Source: Clonostachys chloroleuca (taxonomy: Eukaryota > Ascomycota > Sordariomycetes > Hypocreales > Bionectriaceae). From it: a DNA stretch of 64,000 bases. Location of the stretch: positions 2,542,001 to 2,606,000 of the forward strand of contig JBANAY010000001.1 in NCBI GenBank assembly GCA_037952775.1. Reading direction: 5' to 3'. Shown piece after piece: positions 12,053-23,054 of the stretch. A program made the position numbers and the translations under genes. Under the pieces are notes generated by a model that was not told the DNA's origin, did no database searches, and saw only the letters and a list, made by a program, of their open reading frames with translations. Each line of letters starts with the position of its first letter. Within the stretch, counting starts at the first letter, position 1.

Positions 12053-14756
12053 GCATAAACGGCACGCTGTTTTGGGGTGGGCCACACGCGATTCGAGCAT
12101 CTGGGGAGCATTGCTCGGGCCGTTTTTGTTTTAGTGAGGATAGATGTTACGGTAGACTGTTTGTTGCAAAATCAGCCATGTCGATTTGTTTTGTGTAATG
12201 GACAACGGGAGCGAGGATACTCCTCGGCGCGGCTCTAGATGCCGCCGTTTCTGTTATGTAACTGTTGTTCAAGTAGTATGTTTATTCATCCGAAGACTAC
12301 TGTTCACAACTATCATCATGTAGATTAACGCTGGTGGGGTCTAAGTTCTCTTGAGACGAACTATACACAATCATCATAGGTCGACTGAGGATCATAGGCC
12401 ATACTGCCATGGCGAAACCGTTCCTTGCCTGAAGCCGCAAAGGATTTTACTCGACAACTTAACAGCTTGGGGTTCAATCTGTAGCAAACCTTCGAAGAGA
12501 GACGAATTTTTTTAATTGCAGAAGCGCCCTCCAATCAGCACCCGTCACATATTATTGGGCAGACTTCAACCTGCTCTTGAAGTTGAAGTTGTGTCCAGGT
12601 CCTTCCGACATAGCTGTCTGACTAGTAAATCGCAGTAGGTATCATCTTATTCACTGAGCCAGGTTGCACCGGTCCCAACGGCAGCCTTCTGGTTCTAGAG
12701 TGCAATTACCGCGAATACAATGACAGCAAGAGCGTCCTGCCCAACATCGGCAGTGCCCTCCTCCAGGCAATCACGCTATGCGCAGAATACAACAAAGCCA
12801 TCGTGAAAAGCCCAAAGGCATGAGCATTATATAAGTTTTCACTTGTAAGCGTATTACTAGGTAGTCACATGTGTGTGGCCTGGTCTCGGGATATCCCTTA
12901 TTTATGGCCAACAAAAAAAAAAAAAAAAGAAAAGAAACAGTGTGATGTAGCCGAGAAAAAACCATAGGAAACCGTCACAAGAGATGTTACTCTCTCAACG
13001 TACGGTCTCCCTCAAACGAACGGCAGGGTAGTTTGGTCTGGCAACAGTGACCCCCGGTGCCTCACATATACGGTGAGCTTACGTGGTCGGCGAAGATTCA
13101 TGGGGTCACAAAGTTGCTTGTTTGTTAAGAAAGGAGAAAACGTAGCAATTTCGAAATTTGCGATGAAAAGGGCTTTCGGGTCTTCCAAAATAGGGTTAGC
13201 GTGTATATGCGGCTAAGCCTTTGGCTGAAGCCTGGAGATACCCTATAACAACCGGCATTCAATACGACCTATACTGTATCCTTTGATTTCGACATGGTGG
13301 TGTTTGGACTCTTGCGACTAGTTCTATGGGAGCATATGATGATATTGGACCAATCTTCGGGCGTATATCGTTCTTCATTACGCACGGCTGAATTGGGGAC
13401 AGACCCAGCGTGCATAAATAGTTGGCTTTGTTAAAAGTTTAGAGCGGTTAAACTCATAGACAAGAGGGTGGTTTCTAATTAACATGCTCTCTCACATGTT
13501 GAACCCTCATGTCTCAACGTTACTCGGTAAAGAGGTTGGCATTAATCAATGAGCCAAAATGTCACTCATTGAGAGCCAGAGGAGGTGCCTGATGATATCT
13601 CCAGGGTAAGAAAACTGACAGGATCAAGAAAGCGTCATTCCATTGAGGGTTAGGTGGGTAAGGAGCCCGCTCGTAGGTACCAACTTAGAACCTGCAGCAC
13701 CTCTTGAATGCACATCGTCCTCATCCGTGTGGCGCCGAACCATCAAGGTGCTGGTTGCGCAACGGTCTAAGTTTCGGAGGTGTTGGACCAAGGGCCTCTG
13801 GTTTCCACACGTGGATGTTTCCGCAACGTACATTGGCTTTGGCGGCCCTGAGCTCTTGTCTTATGATGGTGGCGTGTGACAGTTTTAAGTGTCTGTTTGT
13901 CATACTTTGATGTAATGCACATGTATATGATATGCAGCCTAATACATGCTGGGTAGTATTTTGTTGATAGGTAGTTTTCTGGAACAAAATGAGTGTTACC
14001 TCCTGCCTGTGTCCCTGGTATGGGCGACGCAGGGCCTTAGTAGGAGGCTACCGGCAAGCCCGTTCGCTCCGAATCGCTTACTGTAATTTTTTGATTCGGC
14101 AGGTAGGGGTAGGTATCCAATAGCTGGGACCCCACTAATTCAACCCTGCACAATTTTTTCTCGGGACTTCTCCTTCACTGTACAATGGGGTCATGCAACC
14201 TTGTCACGCGCTTGTCCTGACTAGGCTGAACACAGGGGTATGCCGTTTATCTGACTGGGCCCTTGCAACGGCAGCGCGCATCATCGCAGGTCCCTTCTGT
14301 ACGGTCTGCACCGCTACGTAGTAGGTAGCCAGGCTGTGGCTGATCCCCTAGCTTGCCACTTGGTTGGCGGGCGGTCTCCCCACGTCACTGTCAGAGTCTC
14401 CGGAACGGATTCTTGGATGCAGGTGGTTTACTCAGTTCCTTCCACAGTTTTCCCTGCCTGACGCCTCTTTGGGTTGGCATCTTCATTCTTTTCGCCCGGT
14501 TATATCGCATCTACCGCCCTCATCCTACTCTGCTGGGCTCTCTCCCCTTTCCACCATCGTCTGGCTTGCCTCGAATTCTTGCCCGACCGCACGACACCAC
14601 CAAAAGCTCGAATGCATTTAATAAATGTGGACTGCGAGTAGAGTTCCGCACCGCTTCGCCTGACGACTTACGCCACACGAACGAACACAGCGAGACCTTG
14701 AGGGCGAGAATCACTGGCTCATTCCTCGTCGTACTCGAGCGCGAGCAGCAATAGCC
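12053..14756. other. 2.7-kb intergenic region VMA13 to PPN1
   Basis: Non-coding as far as I can tell. It holds the VMA13 3' UTR, an A16 tract at 12913-12928, and the long PPN1 promoter and 5' leader, which is pyrimidine-rich after 14350. Reading frames in it are short and have no recognisable domains. No tRNA or transposon end was found by eye. Confidence 0.5.
12913..12928 (+). repeat. A16 homopolymer
   Basis: Sixteen consecutive A followed by an A/G-rich stretch (GAAAAGAAA). It may be a simple microsatellite; a retroposed poly(A) tail is possible but I see no gene copy upstream of it. Confidence 0.6.
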
Positions 14757-17154
14757 ATGGCTCCGCTGTCGCATAGCCTGTTCCTGGGCCTTGCGTTTGG
14801 TTGGGGTCACATTGCACTCGGCTCCCCGATCCAGGACAGCCAGCAGCAAGTCCTCAGCAGACCAGACGCGAATGCGCAGCAACGAAGGCTGCATGGAAAA
14901 TTCCTGCACATAACTGGTACGTGATTATCCAAGTTGCTACATACACCTTCCCCTGTATATGGTGCTTCGTCGGTACGGAATATGGCTGGTTTGTTGGCGC
15001 ATCTGGCAGATCAACCCTGCATCTCAGGGTTGCTTCTGCAGGTCCTCGCTGCATCAGTAGACTTTTTAAGCCCGATGGAGGGTCGGATCGTGGAGGATGA
15101 GAAATCCGATACCCTCTCATGCCCGGGTTGTCCCAATTGACTTTTACGCGTGGCCACCACACCATCACCTCTCTCTGCAGCTAGCTCCCCTGGCTTCATG
15201 TTCGCAGCCAGCGCAGTTTCATCAACACAGACTAACTCATCTGCGCCATCGCATTGATAGACTTCCATCCCGACCCGTTTTACGAAGTTCATTCTTCCAC
15301 AGAAGAGGGCATCGCCTGCCACCGAAAAGACGGTCCAGCGGGCACATACGGTGCTGAGACGACTGACTGCGACTCGCCCTTTTCTCTCGTCAACGCTACC
15401 TTTGACTGGCTTCGCGATAATGTCAAGGATGAAATTGATTTTATCATCTGGACCGGCGATACCGCCCGCCACGATAGCGACGAGAAGCATCCCCGAAACA
15501 CCAACGAAGTATTAGCCACGAACCGGAAGGTTGCTGACAAGTTCGTGGAAACATTTTCGGACCCCGATGGCCAGCTCCTCATTCCCATCGTGCCTACCTT
15601 TGGCAACAACGATTTCCTCCCACACAACATCTTCTATCCTGGCCCCAACAAGTGGCTGCGCGCATACAGTGATATATGGGGCCGCTTCATTCCCGAGGAG
15701 CAGCATCACTCCTTCGAGTTTGGAGGATGGTTTTGGGTAGAGGCTATTCCTAACCATCTTGCAATCTTTAGTCTCAATACCATGTACTTCTTCGATCGCA
15801 ATGCTGGCGTTGATGGATGTGCCGAACCCTCCGAACCCGGATTCGAGCATATGGAGTGGCTTCGTGTGCAATTGCAGTTGTTGCGAGAGAGAGGTATGAA
15901 GGCTATTCTGGTAGGGCACGTTCCACCGGCTCGCACCGAGACCAAGAAGAACTGGGACGAAACTTGCTGGCAAAAGTACACTCTGTGGCTACAGCAGTAC
16001 CGTGACGTCGTCACTGGATCTCTTTATGGCCATATGAACATCGACCATTTTCTCCTCCAGGACACAGACGAGCTTGATCTCATTTTAAACGAAGAGCAGG
16101 TCGATATGAGAGGCTCGCTCTACGATGACGTCACCAATCAATCCAAGGAGGACTATCTTCAGGAGCTTAGAGCAGAGTGGGCTGAGTTGCCTGGATCTGC
16201 TATCAAACTGCTTGCTGCTGAAGCCACGGACGATGCCGTTGCGGAATCCGACGTTGACTCTTCAGGGAAGAAGAAGAAGAAGAAACGTGACAAGGAGCTT
16301 AAGAAAATTGGTGGGAAATACGCAGAACGCTATCAGCTAAGCCTAGTGAGCCCGAGCATTGTCCCCAATTACTTCCCAACACTCCGTGTCTTCGAGTACA
16401 ATATCACAGGAATTGAAGATCAGGCTTTGTGGGTAGACAGCTTCAATCAAGCGTCTCCTGGAACAGTTTCACAACACGAGGATGTGGAAAACACAGATGA
16501 CGATTTCCAGGAACTCAGGAGGAGAGACATAGACTCTGAGGGCAAGAAGAAGAAGAAGAAGCACAAGAAGAAGCCCTACAAGCCCAAGGATCCCAACTTC
16601 GTGGTTCCTGAGGACCCCCTAAAGGTTCTACTCCTGGACCTGCATACTTCCCACAACTTCTTACGCTCAATGGGTACACGCAGTATTTTGCAAATCTCAC
16701 GTTCATAAACAATGATATGAACCATAAATCCGCGCACTCTGGTCTTTCGACTGAGAAGTGGCGCGATGGAGACTTTTCAGACAAGGAGCCAACTCACAAG
16801 GTGCCGCAACCGAAAGATTTCGCATTCGAGGTGGAATACAGCACCTTTGATGACAAGGTGTACAAGCTCAAAGACTTGACCGTCATGAGCTACCTGAGAC
16901 TGGCGTACCGGTTGTCCAAGGATCCAAAGGGCAAGAGCAACAGCCTTGCAGGCTCGGATGATAACTTGGCAGAAAGTTCAGATTTCGAAGGAGACGATGA
17001 CGACGATATAGAATCGCAAAAGAGAGGGAAGCATAAAGACAAGGATAACACTAAAGGGAAGAAGAAGAAGAAGAAGCACAACAAGGCCTGGATAGAATTC
17101 CTCCACCGCGCCTTTGTGGGCACGGTTAAAAAGAAGGATCTAAAGAAAGTCTAA
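14757..17154 (+). CDS. PPN1: Vacuolar endopolyphosphatase Ppn1, frameshifted in this sequence
   Basis: Calcineurin-like metallophosphoesterase that cleaves inorganic polyphosphate inside the vacuole. Exon 1 is 14757-14916 and exon 2 starts at 15261 after a 344-nt intron with an AGACTAACTC branch site. The N-terminus (MAPLSHSLFLGLAFGW) is a signal anchor. Metal-site motifs are DFHPDP, WTGDTARHD (about residue 117), GNND (167), GHVPP (272) and YGHMNIDHF (308). Three lysine tracts of six follow acidic segments. The frame breaks at C5 (16615-16619), near residue 504. One extra C joins to KGSTPGPAYFPQLLTLNGYT and YFANLTFINN, the conserved C-terminal region, and gives 684 residues (yeast 674). Confidence 0.87.
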
Positions 17155-17544
17155 CGGCAACGAGTTTCCATTACGAAAGCATCTATTAGAGCAAGTAGCA
17201 TTGGTGGAGTTTGGGAGCGCGTGCTTTATTTTCTTCTTTATATTCGGATTGGATAAACTGGCATGACATAGAATAGTGTCTTGGTATCATCTAAAAGAGA
17301 GCTATTGAATTTCCTTTTTGCTCGATATCCCATCGGGTAGTTACCATTAATGAGCTAAAACCACTTTCCAAGATCCATCTTAGTGAGGACGTATAATCAT
17401 TAAACATGGCCTTCTAACCCCAGCAGAAACTCCCACGCCGATGAGGTAATCATTAGTTTGTCTGTATTTTTCTTCTTTTTTTTCCCCGACCAGATTGAGA
17501 AATTGAATGAGTGAAAGTAACAAATTTGAGAACCTCAGTGAGGT
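17155..17544. other. Convergent intergenic: PPN1 and kelch gene 3' ends
   Basis: A 390-base AT-rich spacer between converging genes, presumably 3' UTR sequence. A T-rich tract lies at 17466-17482 on the plus strand. Nothing else seen. Confidence 0.55.
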
Positions 17545-20159
17545 TTAGGAATCTGCTCCATTGACCACCCTCAGGGCTCGTCTTGGTGCCATGACCACAC
17601 TGAAGAAACTCGGCTCCCTCCCGTCCAGCAAGCCCTCGGTTGATTCGCCACTCTCGCTGGACCGTCTGCCCATTATTCCGCCATGGTATGGCTCCCCGAT
17701 ACCGCTCCCGCTGCTTGTCTCCCGGGTTGGGTCGCTGGAGGAGGAAGCCCACTTCGGTTCGGACAGCCAAGCCGGGCCCGTGCTGAAATCTTCCCACGCC
17801 GATGCGTTCTTCGATTCTCTAATGTTCTCATCATTCTGAGCCGCCCCGGATGCTTGATAGGGGCCATCCTGAGTACCAGAGGCGACGACACGATCACTCG
17901 AGTATCGCTTGGCGTCTGTGAGATGTTGCTTGTAAACGCTGACCTGGCGACGGTAGAGCCAGGCACAGAACCCGAGATAGAAAGCCAGAACGCCCGCGAT
18001 GCCTGCAATGATACCCGTAGCAACGAGACCGGGACTTACCTCCGGCTCATCCTGACCGGAGCCTGGTTCACTGGTGGGCGTGACAGTGGTGATACCTCCA
18101 GACTGGGTTACGGTAAAGACGGGAGGCTTGCCGGTTGCAAATGGACCATCTGTTGCAGGGCCCGAAGCAGGCGTAGTGACTGTGGCGCCTCCCTGTTGGT
18201 TGCCTCCAATGACTTTTTGAACTGGATCTGGGACGGAATAGCCGTTGGATGCTGCCAGCACCATGTTGTCCGCATGGAAGTCTGGGGGGTGATCTCCAGC
18301 TGCGAATGTATCTTTCCATTTGAGTTTCGAGGCGTCGAACACATGGATCCCGGGAGAGTCACATTTATAGTCGTTGCCAATATAACCACCAACAACGACG
18401 ACTTGTCCATCCCACATAGTACAGGTGTGGCCAGCACGAGGACCAGGCGTGCTATCGCTTGGCTCGACCTTGATCCACGTGAATGAGGGGATGGTTAAAA
18501 TAAACATGTCGTTGTATTGAGTTTGATTCCCCTAGTGACCATTAGCGAGTGGCACCGATAACGCGAACAAGTGTATACTCACATAAGGTTGTAGATTCTG
18601 CCCACCAAACAGATATATCTGGAAGCTGGAGGCATCCGGAGCGCTGGCGACTGTGGCGCATGGATTTACCCGTACGCTTGGGATCTCCCCGGATGTCTCC
18701 TGATGGAACCACTGAGAGCTGGCAATATCGTAAACGTCAAGTCTTCTCAGGTCATAGGTGAAGTCCTCGGCAGTGCCCCCGGCCAGACCAATTAAGACAC
18801 CCAACTCCCCCAACCTGGGACATACACGAGAACACCATCTGCTCGCTCAGGGAAGTTGTTCTGTTGAACCGGCGTGGAAGTAATGTTTCTAAACGCACCG
18901 CTCTGGCCAGCACCCTTCCCTCTGAGTGCGTTGACACCCGAATTAGCATAGCCTGGATGAGTGAACTCGAGTAAACTTTTGAGATAGACACGCTTTATAT
19001 CTCTTGACCATCCAGGAGTTGTTGCCCAATCCAAATGTCCACCGAAGTAGAAGCTCAGCCCCAACTCAGGCACCGAAGCACCCGCACCCTCAGATGCCCG
19101 ATGGACTGGTTCCCCGGCGCTGTCAGAGTAATTGCCTTCGGATGTTTTAGGATTGGGAAACTCGGTCCAGGATTTGCTGCTGATTGAATATCGCCAAATG
19201 GATTCAGGAGCTGGTTCCGTGTATGGTGAATCGGAGAACTGCCCGCCATATAGGTAGAGGTTGTTGTAGTCTTGCCAAAGATACCCAAGCGCCACAGCTG
19301 GCGGTCCGTTTGGTTTCTCCAATCCCACCAGAGCGGGAGAGTCGACACTCCAGTCAGAGCTTAAGTCAAGTGTAAGAAAATTGTTGTTCCATGTGTTTTC
19401 GTGTTGATCGTCCTCTTCCCTTGCCTCACCTCCATAAATGTACAGTGTGCCATTTACGTTGGCAGCCTGGTGAGCCCATCTGAGGCATACGTCTACCGGA
19501 CTGAGCGCCCTCTTGGACAATACGCTGGCGTCTGTGACCATAGCTTCCAGACCGGGGCGTGTGCTGTGGATATGGCACGAAGGGAGGAATAGGGTCAAGA
19601 GCATTGCTGCCAGTGTGAATTGGTGAAAGCCGGATAAGGTGGCAGGCGGCGTCCCCGAAACGCTCCTGACCCGAGGTCTTCCCTTTGGTCTTGTAAGCCT
19701 TGTGTACCAAGGCTGGTTTGGCAGCGAGTTCTGGCGCTGACGTGGCCGGGAGTCTTGACTGGAAGGGGACAGATCAGATGCAGCTGTCGGCGGTTGAGGT
19801 GCGGTGTTGTGATGGCGTGGGTGGATATTTGACAACTCGCCAAATTTCCTTTCCGCTTCTTCAGGTGTTTTCTCATTCTTCTGGGAGCAGCTTGGCCTCA
19901 GCAAATCCCCGGGATGATTCTCGCCACCCCTATCATCACCATCATCTAAACCAACTTCCTTGAAGACAGATCTTCTGCCTTTCCGGATCTTGCCGCTTAT
20001 CATCTTGATAAGAGGCTCAATGGTAGCAGCGTCACTTAATCTTTCCGAAGTCGGGATCGAGAGTAGCCTCGGGCGCATGCCACGTTCCCTCACAGGCTGC
20101 GGTGGAACCACAGTGACAACGGGAGATGCTGGAACAGGGCTTGCAGTAGCTAGAGACAT
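17545..20159 (-). CDS. Kelch-repeat membrane protein, frameshifted in this sequence
   Basis: Exons 20159-18583 and 18531-17545 (51-nt intron) encode about 854 residues once one base is restored. Residues 1-175 are basic and low complexity; a hydrophobic helix (FTLAAMLLTLFLPSC) follows near 180-195. Then comes a kelch beta-propeller with repeats such as NGTLYIYGGE, NNLYLYGGQF, LSFYFGGHLDW, IYLFGGQNL and QVVVVGGYIG. A second transmembrane helix (GLVATGIIAGIAGVLAFYLG) near 694-718 and a Ser-rich cytosolic tail end the protein. Fungal relatives act in cell polarity or are uncharacterised. The frame breaks at a G5 run (plus-strand C5, 18807-18811); one more G continues as WGELGVLIGLAGGT. The ATG at 20159 is the first in frame. 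Confidence 0.75.
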
Positions 20160-20669
20160 GGGGAGCGGAAAGAGGAAAGAAAAACTAATTTTGGCATAGG
20201 CGTTTTCTGGAGGATAGCAGAGATTAAGAAAGACAAGATGGGGGAGGGCAAGAGCACAGTTGAAGGGCGAGGATAGTAGACGGCAGTGACGATCAGGTTC
20301 TTCCAAGAATAATTCAAATTTGTGCCTGTGCCTGCTGAGCCTTGAACGCCTCTGAGGGCCAATGGAGCAAATACCAATCAGAGTGTAAATTAAGAATCAT
20401 CGGTATGTAAGTGATCGGGCGCAACTCCGTTCTCGATGATGCGTAATGGCGCATGGATATATGGAAAGCACACACCACTTCACACACCTTAACTCAGCAA
20501 ATGCTGGGAGCAAATGTCACGTACGTCAAGGCAAGGCCAAGGAAAGAGCTGACAGCGCATAACAGCTCATCCCCGACAAATGAGCACCAGAAACTAGGCG
20601 ACTAGGTCGGCTGCAACTCTCGCCGCCAGAAGGCAGGGGGGCCTCGAGCATCCTGGCCTCTCTGCTCAT

Positions 20670-20703
20670 CAGTCTGTTGGACAGACTGCGATCGATTCGA
20701 TCG
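20670..20703. repeat. Two adjacent perfect inverted repeats
   Basis: The first is CAGTCTG-TTGGA-CAGACTG (20670-20688), a 7-base stem with a 5-base loop. The second is CGATCGA-T-TCGATCG (20689-20703), 7-base arms around one base. They abut directly. Such sites could bind a dimeric regulator, but no function is known. Confidence 0.5.
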
Positions 20704-21126
20704 TGTTGATGGTGTCGGGTCTTTGGTCCAACAAGGGCAGGAATATAGGACAGGGAAACGATCGCCAGCATAGCATTGTATCATGTATTCCATTAAGGCA
20801 TGGCTGTTACCTAGTGGAGTAAGCTGGTGCTGATCGTGGCACCATCCAGGAACATGGCCTCGGTTCTAGCGATGAGCTAGGAAGCTGCAAACAGCAGGGA
20901 ACAGCTCATTGACTTCTTGGGCCGCTTGGATACATACATAGACTCGGTGACCGGCCTGGCCCAGCATCCGGCTGCAGGAATTGTCTCAGGATGAAGCTGG
21001 TCAGATAGAACATCGTTGTGGAATGTCATGGGCGGACAATCCGGGGCTGCTTGGAGAGGTTTGACAGACATAGCATTTTGCCCGAGGGATGGTGGATGGC
21101 AATTGATTGGGATACACATCCCTCCG

Positions 21127-21148
21127 GCCATCCATCCATCCATCCATC
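21127..21148 (+). repeat. CCAT tetranucleotide microsatellite
   Basis: About five consecutive CCAT units in non-coding DNA. A simple sequence repeat likely to vary in length between strains. Confidence 0.7.
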
Positions 21149-22172
21149 AGTGTGGAAATGAAATGAAGGGGCGCTTTAGGGCTCTTGAGTAATGTGCGCT
21201 TGCCCATTTGCCTTGGAATAGACCTTGGAAGCTGAGGAAGGAGCCGGTCTTTCTGACGTCATGGACCAGGTACGTACCTCTTGGTTTATTACCTAAGCCG
21301 CAACCCCAGATTCAGGCTTACAGTTATTCAGCCAGCCAATCATCACTCATCTCCTCCACCAACCTAGTGTTCGAACATCATCGACACATCTTGTGGTGTG
21401 GTATCTGGAGTGTCTTGAGTGCTCACCTCGTCGCCGCTTCTGCTCACCGGAAGGGTGCTTCCATTCGTCACTTGCCACATGGAATGAGAGGGAGTTACCA
21501 CCGGGCCCGAGTTCGGCGCTTTCATTACACCCAGCCCTGGTGTGCTAGTTCCTTGATTTTGCCCAACCTGTTATGCTGCACAAATTGGATATCGAACTGG
21601 TATCAAATCCGTCTGCGTACGGCCGCATAAAACGTTCTGTGAACAAGCTAGTGCTTTCCAAATGAGTCGGGGCGAAGAAATTGTCCGCTTGCAAACTGCC
21701 TGGTCCCTACTAGTTACAAGCTCCAAGTTGTAGACTGCCCGGTCGTACTCGCTCACTTCCAAGTGCATGGTGAACTTTCTGACTAGAGTCATCACGGTGT
21801 AATGGTGAAACCCATCCATATTTACTCGTGATACATGGCAGGTGTCCTCAATGCTGCGTGCCTTCTGCCGTGATCAGTTTGCGGCCGCTGGCAAGAAGCT
21901 TTCAGCAAACCTGCCTTCTGAGTTCCATGTAGATGCTGGAGCGTTTGCAAATTTAGAGTCATATCGCGGGTAAACAAACCATATACTGTAGATTCCTACA
22001 ATCACTGCCTCAAACCTATATTACAAATGCCCTACTGATGCGCCAGTTTCCTGAATCTGCCTCCTCTCCATCCTAGTAGTATCCCTCGAAATATTAGTAT
22101 CCCTATAGTCTGATACGAGAAAACCTCACGTCTTGTATCATTCCAAGGAAACATTGTACACCGGCAGATACG

Positions 22173-22781
22173 ATGCTCACCGCAGACTTCAACCCCCTTG
22201 TGCCCGGAACCCCTGAACAGCCTGCCTCCATGACCCTATCAACGTTAGAGATCAACCAAGGTTCCGACTATCCCATCATCGGGGATAGTAGTACATCGCT
22301 TCACATTTATACCACAGAAATCGGCCCGTTCCCAATGCCGGTAAGACGGGCCTCTCACTCATGCTCCATCTTCTTACTCTGACTTTTGTCACATGAAGGT
22401 ATCAAGTCGATATCCTGACGTCTCGGTTGAATCTACCACCGTTATTGTGAACGATACAACGACAGAGATAACGCAAAAGTAAGCATTATTCCCCCCAGTC
22501 CTTTCAAAAACGTTTATCTCTTGAACCTCTTCAGCTGACAAGCAACCTGGAGAACTGTTTACATAGTAGAGACAACCTGTGAACCACGAATAGACGGTCC
22601 AGCCACGTCCAAATCATGTCCTACCCTGACAGTGTCAGATGATGCCGCTTCCCAAACAAGCTCGGCAACGGCTCCCATAGACGCAAACACAGCTCCGGCG
22701 GACTCAGCATCCACCATGGCCACGCCCTCACTGCTGAGCGCGGCAATTCTCATGAACCTCGTGGTCTTTCTTATGCTCTGA
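22173..22781 (+). CDS. Possible small Thr/Ser-rich C-terminally anchored protein (uncertain model)
   Basis: Not recognised. Exon 1 (22173-22340) ends IGPFPMP before a GTAAGA donor; exon 2 (about 22399-22480) encodes VSSRYPDVSVESTTVIVNDT and ends at a GTAAGC donor. The last exon encodes TWRTVYIVETTCEPR, a Ser/Thr/Ala-rich stretch, then a hydrophobic end (LLSAAILMNLVVFLML) before TGA at 22779-22781, which looks like a GPI-anchor signal. The exon 2/3 joint does not keep frame with the bases given: using the AAG acceptor near 22543 there is one base too many, possibly in the A4 run before the donor. No signal peptide is visible at this ATG, so the 5' end may be wrong. A real gene is only moderately likely. 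Confidence 0.33.
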
Positions 22782-23054
22782 AGCCGTATAATCCCACAGG
22801 GCGACTGCGAGGTAGACAGGGGTTCTGAAACCGAGATAGTAATGTGAAGGGCGTCGAGGGGTGTTTTCAATTGCCTGTAGGATAGTGTCATTCATTTAGG
22901 TCTTTGGCTCTATGAATTGAACTTTGGGGATGTGATGTATGAGGCGCCAAGCCCAAATAGAAAAGGAGTACGCTAGAAAATTGTTATTAAAGCAGAAGGA
23001 TTAAGTTCAAGATATCGCTCTGTGTCCTGTACTGTGTGTCATGTTTCTATGACC

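Larger units (their letters stand above)
20160..22172. other. 2-kb intergenic region upstream of kelch gene
   Basis: No supported gene. It contains the kelch gene promoter, two adjacent perfect inverted repeats (20670-20703) and a CCAT microsatellite (21127-21148). All reading frames are short and without domains. Confidence 0.5.

Noticed and set aside
12053..14756. A hidden gene between VMA13 and PPN1
   Set aside because: Only short frames, no domains, no consistent splice chain; the right half reads as a pyrimidine-rich leader.
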